Origin: Allofranklinella schreckenbergeri
GTDB lineage: Bacteria; Pseudomonadota; Gammaproteobacteria; Burkholderiales; Burkholderiaceae_C
Assembly: GCF_003703475.1 (NCBI RefSeq)
Contig: NZ_RDQM01000009.1
Coordinates: 1 to 64,000 of the forward strand
Direction of reading: 5' to 3'
DNA: 64,000 nucleotides
Shown: positions 16,013-26,312 of the stretch, piece by piece
How positions within the stretch are numbered: the stretch's first letter is position 1
Layout of the letters: each line of letters starts with the position of its first letter
Notes under the pieces: generated by a model
What the model was told of the DNA's origin: nothing
What the model saw: only the letters and a program-made list of their open reading frames with translations
Database searches by the model: none
Made by a program: the position numbers and the translations under genes

Positions 16013-19000
16013 TTTCCTGTACTGCGCGGCGCCTTGGCATCGCTCAGCCGCTGCACGCCGGGGCCTTGCAGTGCGCTGCGCCCGCCGCTTTGGGGGGTGA
16101 CTTCGATTTGGGTGGCGATGCGGTCTTTGAGCGCGGCGACGTGGGAGATGACGCCAATGAGCTTGCCGCTGCGTTGCAGGGTGCCCAGGGCGTCGAGGGC
16201 GACGTCCAGCGTTTGTTCATCCAGCGTGCCAAAGCCTTCGTCGAGAAACAGCGAGTCCACGCGCACGTTGCGGCTGGCCATGTGCGAAAGGCCCAGCGCC
16301 AGCGCCAGGCTGACGAGAAAGCTCTCGCCGCCAGAGAGGTTTTTGGTGGTGCGGATTTCGCCGCCCTGGTAGTGGTCCATGACGTTGAGCGCCAGCGGCT
16401 GCGCCGTATCGCGCACCAGCAGGTAGCGGTCGGTCATTCTTTGCAATTGCACGTTGGCGTGGGCGATGACGGCCTCAAAGCCCAAACCTTGCACGAAGTT
16501 GCGGTACTTCTTGCCATCGGCCGAGCCGATGAGCTGGTGCAGCAGCGCCCAACGCTGGCATTGGCGCTGCTGGCGCTGGATGTGGGCGAGCTGGGCGGCG
16601 TGGCGCTGGCGCAGGCGGGAGTCGTCGTCCAGACGCTGCTGGAGCGCGCCTTGGGCCTGGGCCAGCTTGGCTTGCGCATCGCTGCGCTGCTGCTGGAGGG
16701 CGCGCAGGATTTCCAGCGCGGCGGCCCATTGCGGCGCATCCCACGGCAAGGGCGCAGGCGCTGGCACCGCGGTGCGAGGGGAGATCGCATCGCCCAGATC
16801 CGCTTGCCCACTGTCCGCCTGAACGCCCGGATCTTCTGCGCCCAAGGGCGTTGTTTCGGCCTGCGCTGGCTGGGCGCAGGCGTTGGCGGCTTGCTGCCAT
16901 TGGGCGTACACGGGGTTGGGCTGGCTTTGCAGCGCGGCCAGTTGCGCGGCGGTGTCACGCTGCTGCTGCTCCCACAGGGCCTGGCGCTGGGCCAGGGCTT
17001 GGGCTTGCTGGCCCAAATGGTGGCGTTCGTGCTCGGGCAGGCAGGCGGCGTGCCACTCGGCCTCGCTGGCAAAGCCTTGGGCGTGCAGGCGCTGGGCCAA
17101 TGCGGTTTCGCCGTCCTGCAAGCGCGGGGCGCGTTCGGCCAGGGCTTGGGCGAGGTCTTGCTGGCGCTGGTGCAGTTGCTCCAGAGCTTGCTGGGCTGCC
17201 TGCCAATCTTGGCGGGCGGCGGCGCTGGCGGCTTCGGTCTGTTGCATCCGGGCGAGCAGGGCCGCTTCGCAGGCGTCCGCGGCTTGGCCCTCGAGCAGGC
17301 GCTGGCGCTCGTCCACGAGGGTTTGCCAGCTTTGGCGGGCGGTGGTTTCTTCGGCAGCGTGGCGGGCGGTTTGCGCTTGCAAATGGGCCAGTTCCTGCTG
17401 GTGCAGGGCCAGGCGCTGGGCGCTGTCCTGCAGCTGCTGGCGGGCGTCAGCGGCTTGTTGCTCCTGCCGCTGGCGCTGGGCGTGGCGCTGGCCGAGCTGG
17501 GCCAGCAGGGGCTGGGGCGCTTGCACGTCGGCCAGTTGGGCCTTGGGGGCGAAGCGGCGCACCTGCTCCAGCAAGGTTTGGCTTTGCTGTTGCCAATGGG
17601 CGTCGGGGGCCTGGGCGGCTTCTTGCAAGGCGTGCAGGCGGGCCTGGGCTTGGCTGTGCTGTTGGGCCTGGGTGAGGGCGTCGCGCTCGGCTTGATGGGC
17701 GGCGGCAAGGGCGGCGTCCAGCTCGGCGCGCAAGGGGGCGAGAGCGGCTTGCAGGGTGTCGGCCTGGGCCAGGCGCTCGCTGCATTGGCGCAGGTGTTGG
17801 GCCTGCCGATCCTGGGCTTGCGCCAGCCAATCGGCCAGGGTGGCGCTGGGGCCGAGCGGCTCGGGCGGGAGGGAGTCCGGCAGCGCCTGGGCGAACAGGG
17901 CTTCCCACTGCGTTTGGGCGGCCTGGAGGGCTTGTTGCTGGCTTTGGATTTGGGCGCGGGCGTGGGCGTCTGCTTCGCTCAGGCGGGCTTCTTCCAACTG
18001 GGCCTGGGTGGCTTGTTCGCGCCAGTGCTCCAGTTGCTGGCGGGCCTGGTCGATGGCTTGCCGGGTGCCTTCGGGGGCGATGTCGGGGCGGTGCGCGGCG
18101 TAGGGGTGCTGCTCGGCGCCGCACAGGGGGCAGGGCTGGCCGGGGCTGAGGGTGTGGCGCAGTTCTTCCAGGTTCTGGATGTGCAGCTCCAATTGCCATT
18201 GGCGCTCGCGTTGTTCGAGCGCGGCCTTTTGGGTTTGGGTGTGCAGCGCGGCCAGCTCGCGGGCGTGGCGGGCGCTGGTCAGGGCGGTTTGCAGGTGTTG
18301 GCGCTGGGTTTGGGCCTCGGCGTGGGCCTGCTCGGCGGCCAGCCAGGTTTGGTGCAGGGCGATGGCCTCACGCCAGGCATCGGCGTGGCGTTGGGCGGTG
18401 GTCAGGTCGGCGCGCCAGTCGGCCAGCGGGCGGTGGTGCAGCCATTGGGCCAAGGCGGCTTGTTGCTGCGTCCATTGCGTTTGCAGTTGCTGGGCGTGGG
18501 CTTGCTGGGCGGCGGCTTGTTGCTGGCTGGCCTGAAGGGTCTGGGCGTGTTGCTCCAGGGCGTGCCGGGCTTGCTGGATGTGCTGCTGGCGCTCTTGCGC
18601 GGCGCGCTGGGCCTGGGCGGCGTCTTGCAGGCGGGGGCGCAGTTCGGGCCAGGCGCTGATGAGGTCGGCGTCAGACTGGGTGCGCTGCAAATCGGCCTGG
18701 GCTTGGGCCAGCGCGGCCTGGGCTTGGGCGTGCTGGGTGTGCTGCTGCTCCAGCGTGGCGCGCTGGGTGTGCTCGCGCTGGGCGCTGGCTTGGGCGCTGG
18801 CGGCGGCTTCGTCCAGTGCGTGGCGTTTGTCGCGGATTTGCACGTCCAGCGCGCGGGCCTGGCGCAGCGCGGGCTGGGCCTGTTGCCATTGCTGCCGGGC
18901 GCTGTGGTGCTGGCGCTGGGCGGCGTCGGCCTGGCTTTGGGCTTGCGCCAGCGCGGCTTCGCGGGCGGGACGCTGGTGGTGCAGGCGCTCGGCGGCGGCG

Positions 19001-19929
19001 GCGTCGTTTTGCTGGGCCTGGCGCAGGGCGGCCAGGGCGCTGTGCTGGGCGGCCAGTTCGAGCGCGCGCAAGGCGGCGGCTAGCTGGGTTTGCCGGGGGG
19101 CGAAGGCGGCGACATCCGCATCCAGTGCGTGGCGGGTTTGGGCGAGCCGGGCTTGCCGCTCGTGCAGTTGCAGCAGGTTTTGGCCCCATTGCAGGGCGCG
19201 CTCGCCTGCGGCGCGCTGCTGCTCCAGCTCGGCGGCGGCACGGGCGTGGGCGGCGCGCTGGGCCTCCAGGGCGTGGCGCTGGGCTTCGTCCAGCGGGGCG
19301 AAGTGGTGCAACTGGGCTTGCAGTTCGGCCAGGGTGTGCTGTTCCTGGCTGTGGCGCTCGTGCACGCGCATGGAGATGTGGCTGTAGAGGGCGGTGCCGG
19401 TGAGCTGCTCCAGCAGCGGGGCGCGTTTGTCGGGCGGGGCGTTCAGAAAAGCGTCGAATGCGCCCTGCGATAGCAGCATGGCGCGGGTGAAGCGTTCGTA
19501 GTCCAGGCCGGTGAGGCGCTCGACTTCGGCGGCGACGTCGCGCACGGAGCTGGCGAGGATGCGCCCGTCGTCGGCGCTGGAGAGTTCGTGCCGGGGCGCT
19601 TGCAGCTCGCCGTCGGGTTTGCGGTGGGCGCGGCGCTGGCTCCAGTGGCAGCGCCAGCGCCCGGCAGGGGTTTCGAAGGTGACTTCGGCAAAGCATTCGC
19701 CGGTGTGGCGGGCCATGACGTCGTTGCTGCCTTTGGTGATTTTGTCCAGGCGCGGAGTTTGGCCGTACAGGGCCAGGCAGATGGCGTCCAGCAGCGTGCT
19801 TTTGCCCGCGCCGGTGGGGCCGGTGATGGCGAACAGGCCTTCGTTGATATAGGCGTCGCCGCTTAAATCCACCAGCCAGCGCCCTGCCAGGGCGTTGAGG
19901 TTTTGCAGGCGAATCTGAAGAATGCGCAT
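15976..19929 (-). CDS. sbcC: Exonuclease subunit SbcC (Rad50-like ATPase)
   Basis: A 1317-residue SMC/Rad50-type ATPase, the partner of nuclease SbcD in processing hairpins and DNA ends. Walker A GPTGAGKST is at residues 37-45. A very long Gln/Ala/His-rich coiled coil is broken by the zinc-hook CPLCG near residue 600. The ABC signature LSGGESFLVSLALALG (about 1195) and Walker B SLFLDEGFGTLD (about 1228) are intact. It is longer than E. coli SbcC (1048 residues), mostly in the coiled coil. No sbcD lies beside it, which is unusual. The C-terminal tail (about LPIKKKSKKPV) is encoded by a palindromic repeat. Confidence 0.92.
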   Translation of the reverse strand: MRILQIRLQNLNALAGRWLVDLSGDAYINEGLFAITGPTGAGKSTLLDAICLALYGQTPRLDKITKGSNDVMARHTGECFAEVTFETPAGRWRCHWSQRRAHRKPDGELQAPRHELSSADDGRILASSVRDVAAEVERLTGLDYERFTRAMLLSQGAFDAFLNAPPDKRAPLLEQLTGTALYSHISMRVHERHSQEQHTLAELQAQLHHFAPLDEAQRHALEAQRAAHARAAAELEQQRAAGERALQWGQNLLQLHERQARLAQTRHALDADVAAFAPRQTQLAAALRALELAAQHSALAALRQAQQNDAAAAERLHHQRPAREAALAQAQSQADAAQRQHHSARQQWQQAQPALRQARALDVQIRDKRHALDEAAASAQASAQREHTQRATLEQQHTQHAQAQAALAQAQADLQRTQSDADLISAWPELRPRLQDAAQAQRAAQERQQHIQQARHALEQHAQTLQASQQQAAAQQAHAQQLQTQWTQQQAALAQWLHHRPLADWRADLTTAQRHADAWREAIALHQTWLAAEQAHAEAQTQRQHLQTALTSARHARELAALHTQTQKAALEQRERQWQLELHIQNLEELRHTLSPGQPCPLCGAEQHPYAAHRPDIAPEGTRQAIDQARQQLEHWREQATQAQLEEARLSEADAHARAQIQSQQQALQAAQTQWEALFAQALPDSLPPEPLGPSATLADWLAQAQDRQAQHLRQCSERLAQADTLQAALAPLRAELDAALAAAHQAERDALTQAQQHSQAQARLHALQEAAQAPDAHWQQQSQTLLEQVRRFAPKAQLADVQAPQPLLAQLGQRHAQRQRQEQQAADARQQLQDSAQRLALHQQELAHLQAQTARHAAEETTARQSWQTLVDERQRLLEGQAADACEAALLARMQQTEAASAAARQDWQAAQQALEQLHQRQQDLAQALAERAPRLQDGETALAQRLHAQGFASEAEWHAACLPEHERHHLGQQAQALAQRQALWEQQQRDTAAQLAALQSQPNPVYAQWQQAANACAQPAQAETTPLGAEDPGVQADSGQADLGDAISPRTAVPAPAPLPWDAPQWAAALEILRALQQQRSDAQAKLAQAQGALQQRLDDDSRLRQRHAAQLAHIQRQQRQCQRWALLHQLIGSADGKKYRNFVQGLGFEAVIAHANVQLQRMTDRYLLVRDTAQPLALNVMDHYQGGEIRTTKNLSGGESFLVSLALALGLSHMASRNVRVDSLFLDEGFGTLDEQTLDVALDALGTLQRSGKLIGVISHVAALKDRIATQIEVTPQSGGRSALQGPGVQRLSDAKAPRSTGKLPIKKKSKKPV

Positions 19930-19983
19930 GGGGGTGTGGGGTGCTTGGAGGTGGCAGGACGGCGGGATGGCCCCTTTTTCATT

Positions 19984-20058
19984 ATTCCAATCAAAGTAAA
20001 AATGATTTCAATGCTATCATGCCGAAAAAGCATTATTTATTTTCCTTTTGATTTGTAA
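19984..20058 (-). repeat. AT-rich palindromic intergenic repeat, copy 6
   Basis: It lies between sbcC and the YhdP-like gene. The left end is TTCCAATCAAAG, the core is GCTATCATGCCGAAAAAG, and the right end is TTTTCCTTTTGATTTGTAAA. Confidence 0.82.
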
Positions 20059-20069
20059 AACAAAGGCCA

Positions 20070-23000
20070 TCAAGGCCCATCGCCCGCCTCCGGCATGGTG
20101 GTTTGGCGGGGCTCGGCGCGGCGTTGCACGCGCTCGACGATGGGGGCGCTCCAGGCGCCGTGGATGTGAAATTCCCGCGCGGCCGATTGGGCCAGGGGCT
20201 TGCCCAGAAAGAGCTGGGCCAGGAAGGTGCCCGCGCCCACGGCGGGGTTGATGGCGGTGGCCACGAGCGAGGCGGTCATGGCGTCCAGCTCGGGCACGAC
20301 GGTGACTTTGATGTCCTGCGTCTCGCCCAGCACATCGGCCTGGCCTTCGAGCACGACACCGGCGTTGACGCCTTGCATTTGCACGTTGTTGGTGCTGGCC
20401 TTGCCTTCTTGCAGTTGCACGTCGCCGCGCACGAAGTCGAAGGCAAAGCCGTCGCTGAAGATGTCGCGAAAGTCCAGACTGAGCCGCCGGGGCAGCGCTT
20501 GCAGGCTCAAGACGCCCAGCAGGCGGGCAGCGCCGGCATCGACTTGCAGGAACTGGCCTTTTTGCATGTCCAGATGAAAGCTGCCGCCCAGCGTGGGCAG
20601 GTCGAGCTTGAAGGGCGAGCCGCGCCAGCCCAGGCGACCATGCAGCGTGCCTTTGCCCGCATGCAGCACGCCGGGCCAGCCCAGGCGCGAGAGCAGGCGG
20701 CCTGCGTCGTCCACCTCCAGGGTGAAGCGCATGTCCATGACTTTGTGGCCGTCCAGCAAGTGGGCGACGGGCTGGGCCTGGCGGGCGGCGCGCCAACTGC
20801 CCTGGGCATGCAGGCGCGCTTCGGGCACGTGCAAGGTGAGGTAGTTGATGCGCCATTCGTGCGGCAGCAGGCCGCCGGGCATGTGGTTGACGGCTTGCAA
20901 GGCGGCCTGGCCCCAGTCGCGCCCGGCAAACAGCAGGCGGTCGATCTCCAGATCGACCGTGGGCAGGCGGCGCACGCTGGCCCAGTCTGCGCTGGCGCTG
21001 CTGCTGGCCTTGGCATGGGCGGCATTGGCGTCGGGCGCGGGCGTTTGGCCAAAGTCGGCTGGCAGCTCCACGCGCGCGAATTTGCCGCGCAGCAGGCCCG
21101 TGTCGTCCAGATAGTGGGGGTGGTATTCCAGCTGGCCCTGCATTTCGGCCGCATGGATGTTGGCCACCCAGAACGGGCGTTGCGCGCCGCCGTTTTGGTA
21201 GGCCTGCACGGCCACGTCGTGCAGCGTCATCTCGCCCCATTGCAGGCGCTGGAACTGGCCGTACCACACGCTGGGAATCAGGGCGCCAAGGGCCGCAGGC
21301 CATACCGAGGGGGCCGATGAGGGGTTCGACGCCGGGGCCGCTGGGGTGGGCGGGTGAGCCTGGGGCACGCCGTCAGGGCGGGGGGTGGAGCGGGCCGAGG
21401 GGCTGCTGTGGGCGTCTGCACTGGCGGCGGCTTTTTCGGGGGCTTTTGCGGCGTCTTGCTCGGTGGGCTGGGGGGCGTTGGATGCAGCAGCGCCTGTTTG
21501 CGGGCCTTGCAGCCAGGGCAACCAGGCGGAGGCGTCCCAGCCCTCCCAGGCGATAGTGGCGCGCACATGGCCGGGCACGGGAGCGGGGGCGAAGCGGTGG
21601 GGGATGAAGCGGCTGAGACGCCGCTCGTCATCGCTGAACGCGCCAATCAGCACCGCGCCCTCGCGCACTTGCCAATCTGGCGCGGCAGGGGCGGCGGTTG
21701 TTGTCGTTTTCGCTGTTGCCTTCGCCTTGGCCTCTGGAGCGTTGGCCGTTGGCGTTGGGGGCGATGCGCTGGGCGCGCTGCGGCGCAGGCGGTAGCGCGC
21801 ATACAGGCGCTCGCCCCAATCGAGCTGCACCCATTCATCGCCTTCGGCATTGGGCGGGGTATGGGTTAAGCGCAGGGGCTGGACGGCATCGGCCGCTTTG
21901 TGCAGCGGGGCAGGCAGGCGGCTACCCAAGCCCTGGGTGCTGCTGGCGAAGTCGATGAAAGCGCGCGCGCCAAGGGTGTGCACATCCAGCGTGTAATCGC
22001 TCGCGCCGTGCAGCCCGGCCAGCAGGCGATCGGCCAGCCCCTGGCCCGCGCCCAGCGCCTGGCGGGCGTAGCGCTGCACGCCTTCGGCGCTGAAGCGCCC
22101 GCGCGCCTGCACCTGCACGCGTGCGGGCGCGTCGCGCCCCTCCAGATCAGGCATGTGCACCTCCAGTTGCACGGGGCCGCCCAAGGCCTGCGCGGTGATG
22201 CCTTTGGCGGTAAAGCCTTTTTCGCTGAAGCGCACCGTGCCTTGTGCGCCGTACAGGCTGGGCATGTGCGCCTGACCGTGGATGTCGTTGCCTTGCAAGC
22301 GCACTTGGCCTGCCACGGTGTAACCCTGCTGTGTCCCAGACGGCTGGGCATCCAGAGGAATGCCCAGCGCCAGTTGCAAACCAATCTCGCCCGTGCCGCG
22401 CCAGTCGTCGAGCGCGTGGCCGGTCATGCGCGCAGCGGGCGTGGTGGCCAGCAATTGCAGTTGCGGCTGCAACGGCCCTTGCGCCGTGGCCTGCACCTGC
22501 AAATGGGCGCGGCGAAAGTCCTCGATACGGGCCTGGCTGGGGCCTATGCGCACTTGCGGGACGGCCTGCAAGCGCCCTTCGTGCACATCGATGTGCATGC
22601 CATAGCCCTCAAACAGCAGCCGGGCTTTGACATCGGCCAGATCGGGCCAGACGGCTTGGGCAGGTGTTTGGGGAGGGGCCTGGGAAGAAGCCTGGGCAGA
22701 GGCTTGCGCCTGGCCTTGCACGCCCCCTTCCTGCTCGGCCAGCAGCGCATGGGGCACGTAGCGGTAGGCGATTTGATCGGCCTCGGCCTCAATGCGAAAC
22801 CGCCCCGGCGCCGCTGCGCCCGCGCTGCGCGCGCCGTCAAAGGGAAAGTCGCGCAGCAGTCCGCGCACCTCGAATGCCACCTTTTGCCCGAGCCCCTGGC
22901 GCACGCTGTCGCGCACATAGTGGCGCGCGGCTTCGGGGATGGACAAGGGCAGATAGCGCCATGTTTGGGCCGCATCGGCCCGCGTGAGTTGGGCTTGCAA

Positions 23001-24752
23001 ATCCAGATGGCCGGGCCAGCGGCCCAGCCCTGGGTGGCGGGCCATTTCCTCCTGCGTCGCCGTGCGCCAGCGCACCGTGGCGCTGCCTTGGGCATGGGCG
23101 TTGCGCACCTGGGGCGCTTGCACTTGCACGGCGAGGTGGCCATCGGCACTGTGCTGCCATTGCACTTGCGCCCGCAGCGTTTGCACGGGGATCAGCGCCT
23201 GCTCGAACACCGTGGGCAGGTGCACCGCACCATCGTCCATGTGCAATTGGGCCTGGCCGCCGCCGTCCTGCGCCTGCACCGCGCCGCTGAGCTGGCGCAC
23301 ACCCAGGGGAGCGCCCGCAACAGGCCCCATGCCCCAGCCCACGCCTTCCAGCGTGGCAGTCAGCGCCCATTGCGATGGCTCAGCGCCTGCCGACGATGGC
23401 TCGCGTTGCCAGTGCCCGCGCACATCACGCAACACGCCGGTGGGTTGCCAGCGCGCCAGATGTTGCTGCACCTGGGCCAGCGCGGCCTGCCAACGTGGCG
23501 GCTCGGGCCAAGCCGGGCCGGGGCGAGCCGGGGGATGCGGGGCGGCAGGCGCACCCAGCGCGGCGAGGAAAGCCAAATCCCACTGCGGCGCGTGCAGCTC
23601 CAGGCGGCGCCAATGGCCAGGCGCGGTGGGCGTGGCCGGGCGGTAATCCAGCACGGCTGAAAGAGGGCCGCTGCGCCATTGCTGGCGGCCGCGCCGCGCC
23701 TCCAGTTGCGCCTGCGTCACCTGCCATGCCGGCCGATGCGGCTGCGGCCCGTTGGCATGCAGTTGCAGGCGCGCCTCATCCCAGGCCAGCAAGGGTTGGG
23801 CAGCCGGGCCGGGCACCTGAAGGGCATGCCAGCGTGCATCGAGATCCGCCTCGCGCACATGCTGTTGCCCGCGCGTGGCCTCCAATTGCACCTGGAGATG
23901 GGCATCCATTCGACCCTGCGGCACGGCCCCCGGCCAAGTTGCCGCCAGCGCGGGCCAATGCGCCAGGGCAGCAGCAAAACCCGCCTGCACATCGGCCCCG
24001 TGCACCTGCAAATGCACAGGGCCTTGCAGCAGCGGCCAATCGTGGGGATGGTGGCCGAGGCGCACGGCCCATTCAGCCTGCAAATCAACCTGCAAATCGG
24101 GCTGCAATTGCACCGTCCCCATGGCATGCGGTTGCAGGCGCAGCGCCAGCGTGTGGCGGCCCAGCAGCGTGCGCTCCAGGGCGAGGTCGATGGCCTCCAA
24201 AACCAGTGGCTCGGCTTGGCCGTCGGGCGGGTGCACGGTCAGGCGGCCTTGCTCCATCAGCACCTGCGGTTGATCCAGCAGCCAGTGCACGGCGGCCCAC
24301 GGCAGGGCTGCGGGCGCGTCCCCGCCATCGGCCCAGCTCACCACCATGTGCGGCGCATGCAGGCGCAGCGAATCCCAGCCCAGCCGCGCCAACGATGGCA
24401 GCGACACGCCCAGCTCCACCTGCGCCACCTGCACATGCAGCGCGTCGCCTGCCTGGCCGACGTGCACGTCATGCGCTATCAATGTGGGCAGCAGGGCCCA
24501 GCCCTGCGGGGGGGATTCGGCGCGCAAAGCGCCAATGCGCACAGGCAGGCCGCTGGCGCGGCTGACGGCGCGCTCCAGCTCAGGCCGCCATTGGTCTAGC
24601 TGCGGCAACAGCCAGCCATGCAGCGCCGCCAGCGCAGCCGCTGCCAGCAGCGCCAGTGCCAGCAGTGCGCGCATGCCCCAGCGCCAGCTCCAACGCAACC
24701 GCCTGCGCCAAGGCGCAGGCCGGGGGGATGGCTCGGGGCCAGCGGAGTGCAC
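20070..24752 (-). CDS. YhdP-family AsmA-like envelope protein
   Basis: A 1560-residue protein with one N-terminal membrane anchor (about residues 27-47) and a huge periplasmic part made of repeated beta-rich AsmA/DUF3971-type segments. The N-terminus (LERAVSRASGLPVRIGALRA) and C-terminus (QEGKASTNNVQMQGVNAGVV, VTVVPELDAMTASLVATA, NPAVGAGTFLAQLFLGKP) are typical of YhdP. In E. coli, YhdP, TamB and YdbH form bridges that carry phospholipids to the outer membrane. A low-complexity Pro/Ala/Ser insertion lies near 1080-1150. The first start is GTG at 24752; a later ATG at residue 27 is possible but would remove the Arg-rich lead before the helix. Confidence 0.85.
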   Translation of the reverse strand: MHSAGPEPSPRPAPWRRRLRWSWRWGMRALLALALLAAAALAALHGWLLPQLDQWRPELERAVSRASGLPVRIGALRAESPPQGWALLPTLIAHDVHVGQAGDALHVQVAQVELGVSLPSLARLGWDSLRLHAPHMVVSWADGGDAPAALPWAAVHWLLDQPQVLMEQGRLTVHPPDGQAEPLVLEAIDLALERTLLGRHTLALRLQPHAMGTVQLQPDLQVDLQAEWAVRLGHHPHDWPLLQGPVHLQVHGADVQAGFAAALAHWPALAATWPGAVPQGRMDAHLQVQLEATRGQQHVREADLDARWHALQVPGPAAQPLLAWDEARLQLHANGPQPHRPAWQVTQAQLEARRGRQQWRSGPLSAVLDYRPATPTAPGHWRRLELHAPQWDLAFLAALGAPAAPHPPARPGPAWPEPPRWQAALAQVQQHLARWQPTGVLRDVRGHWQREPSSAGAEPSQWALTATLEGVGWGMGPVAGAPLGVRQLSGAVQAQDGGGQAQLHMDDGAVHLPTVFEQALIPVQTLRAQVQWQHSADGHLAVQVQAPQVRNAHAQGSATVRWRTATQEEMARHPGLGRWPGHLDLQAQLTRADAAQTWRYLPLSIPEAARHYVRDSVRQGLGQKVAFEVRGLLRDFPFDGARSAGAAAPGRFRIEAEADQIAYRYVPHALLAEQEGGVQGQAQASAQASSQAPPQTPAQAVWPDLADVKARLLFEGYGMHIDVHEGRLQAVPQVRIGPSQARIEDFRRAHLQVQATAQGPLQPQLQLLATTPAARMTGHALDDWRGTGEIGLQLALGIPLDAQPSGTQQGYTVAGQVRLQGNDIHGQAHMPSLYGAQGTVRFSEKGFTAKGITAQALGGPVQLEVHMPDLEGRDAPARVQVQARGRFSAEGVQRYARQALGAGQGLADRLLAGLHGASDYTLDVHTLGARAFIDFASSTQGLGSRLPAPLHKAADAVQPLRLTHTPPNAEGDEWVQLDWGERLYARYRLRRSAPSASPPTPTANAPEAKAKATAKTTTTAAPAAPDWQVREGAVLIGAFSDDERRLSRFIPHRFAPAPVPGHVRATIAWEGWDASAWLPWLQGPQTGAAASNAPQPTEQDAAKAPEKAAASADAHSSPSARSTPRPDGVPQAHPPTPAAPASNPSSAPSVWPAALGALIPSVWYGQFQRLQWGEMTLHDVAVQAYQNGGAQRPFWVANIHAAEMQGQLEYHPHYLDDTGLLRGKFARVELPADFGQTPAPDANAAHAKASSSASADWASVRRLPTVDLEIDRLLFAGRDWGQAALQAVNHMPGGLLPHEWRINYLTLHVPEARLHAQGSWRAARQAQPVAHLLDGHKVMDMRFTLEVDDAGRLLSRLGWPGVLHAGKGTLHGRLGWRGSPFKLDLPTLGGSFHLDMQKGQFLQVDAGAARLLGVLSLQALPRRLSLDFRDIFSDGFAFDFVRGDVQLQEGKASTNNVQMQGVNAGVVLEGQADVLGETQDIKVTVVPELDAMTASLVATAINPAVGAGTFLAQLFLGKPLAQSAAREFHIHGAWSAPIVERVQRRAEPRQTTMPEAGDGP

Positions 24753-24791
24753 GGCGACCCCTGCTTGATGTATCGCGCCCGCGCGGGCGGC

Positions 24792-26312
24792 TCAGGCCGC
24801 CACAGGCGATGCCGCTTCCAGATGGTGGGGCTTCTCTTTCACGTCGCGCATGAATTGCGGCATCAGCGAGCCGACCACCATGGCCACGATCGCCCCGGCT
24901 ACGCCTGCAAGCTGTTGCGGCACCAGTTCGCCAAAGACCGCCAGTGCCGCCACCACGCCATTGACACCCCAGGTGTCGGGGTAGCTGGCGGCCAGCAGGC
25001 CCGACAGGCCCACCATGCCCCACACCAGAATGCCGAAAATCACCGACAGCACCGCCCCTTGCGTGGTGGCGCGCTGCCAGTACAGGCCGAACACCAGCGG
25101 CACAAAGGCGCCCACCAGGGGCAGTTGGTAGGCCTCGGCCACCAGTTCATAAATCGACTTGCCTTCCATGTTGATGGCATAGACCAGCACCATGACGGTA
25201 AACACCGGCACGGCAATGCGCATGGCCTTGAGGGTTTGCGCATCGCTCATGCCCGGCTTGATGTTGCGCAGGATGTTTTCCACGAAGGTGGTGGAAGGCG
25301 CCAGCAGCGTGGAGGCCGTGGTGGAGGTAATGGCCGAAAGCAGTGCGCCGAAAAATGCCACCTGCAGCAGCAGCGGCATGTGTTTGAGCACCAGCGTGGG
25401 CAGCACGTGCTGCACGTCCTTGTCGATGATGGTTTGCACATCGGGCAGGATCAGCACTGCCGCCGTGGCGATGAACATGGGCACAAAGCCGAAGACGATG
25501 TAGAAGGTGCCGCCGATGATGGGGCCGCGCGCGGCGGCATCGGCGCTGTTGGCGGCCATGACGCGCTGGAACACGTCCTGCTGCGGAATGGAGCCCAGCA
25601 TCATGGTGATGAGCGAGGCAACGAAAAACAGCCAGCCACGCCCGTCGCCCCAATCGGGGAACATCTTGAATTTGCCCTCGGTGGCGGCGTAATCAATCAC
25701 GCGCGCCGCGCCGCCGGCCAGATCGGCGGCGTACCAAGCCACAGCCAGCAGGCCAGCTACGATGACGATCATCTGAATGGTGTCGGTCAGCGCCACCGAC
25801 CACATGCCGCCATACATGGTGTAAATCAGCACCACGACCGTGCCGATGACCATGCCCCAGAAGAAGCTGATCGAGCCTTCGGAGAGCATATTGAACACCA
25901 GCCCCAGCGCCGTGATCTGCGCCGCCACCCAGCCCAGGTAGCTGAAGATGATGATGAGCGAGCAAATCACCTCAATGCCCTTGCCAAAGCGCTGGCGGTA
26001 GTAATCGGCCAGCGTCAGCAGGGTTTTCTGGTAGAGCTTGCGGGCGAAGAACATGCCCACCAGCACCAGGCACAGGCCGGCGCCAAACGGGTCTTTCACC
26101 ACGGCGGCCAGGCCACCATCGACGAACTCGGCCGACACGCCCAGCACCAGCTCCGAGCCGAACCAGGTGGCAAAGGTCACGATGGCCACCATGCTCAGCG
26201 GCAAATGGCGCCCGGCCAGGGCGTAATCGGTCGTGTTGTGGACACGGCGGGCCGCCAACAGGCCAATGGCCACGGAGACGAGCAGGTAGAGGACGATGAA
26301 GGTAATCAGCAT
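24792..26312 (-). CDS. Sodium:solute symporter family (SSS) transporter
   Basis: A 506-residue transporter with about thirteen membrane helices of the SSS (SLC5-like) family. It starts MLITFIVLYLLVSVAIGLLA, with the RRVHNTTDYALAGRHLP loop typical of the family, ATWFGSELVLGVSAEF in helix 2-3, and the SSS helix segment TMYGGMWSVALTDTIQM. The ATG at 26312 has a strong ribosome-binding site, AGGAGGT, 5 bases upstream. The substrate cannot be read from the sequence. Its 5' leader is long and structured (26313-26520), suggesting riboregulation. It is separated from ubiB by a terminator, so it is probably its own transcription unit. Confidence 0.85.
   Translation of the reverse strand: MLITFIVLYLLVSVAIGLLAARRVHNTTDYALAGRHLPLSMVAIVTFATWFGSELVLGVSAEFVDGGLAAVVKDPFGAGLCLVLVGMFFARKLYQKTLLTLADYYRQRFGKGIEVICSLIIIFSYLGWVAAQITALGLVFNMLSEGSISFFWGMVIGTVVVLIYTMYGGMWSVALTDTIQMIVIVAGLLAVAWYAADLAGGAARVIDYAATEGKFKMFPDWGDGRGWLFFVASLITMMLGSIPQQDVFQRVMAANSADAAARGPIIGGTFYIVFGFVPMFIATAAVLILPDVQTIIDKDVQHVLPTLVLKHMPLLLQVAFFGALLSAITSTTASTLLAPSTTFVENILRNIKPGMSDAQTLKAMRIAVPVFTVMVLVYAINMEGKSIYELVAEAYQLPLVGAFVPLVFGLYWQRATTQGAVLSVIFGILVWGMVGLSGLLAASYPDTWGVNGVVAALAVFGELVPQQLAGVAGAIVAMVVGSLMPQFMRDVKEKPHHLEAASPVAA

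Noticed and set aside
16066-19083. Long open frame on the plus strand opposite sbcC (about 1000 codons)
   Set aside because: It is the antisense shadow of a GC-rich, Gln/Ala-rich coiled-coil gene. Its product is Gly/Leu/Ala low-complexity with no domains, whereas sbcC on the other strand has all ATPase motifs.
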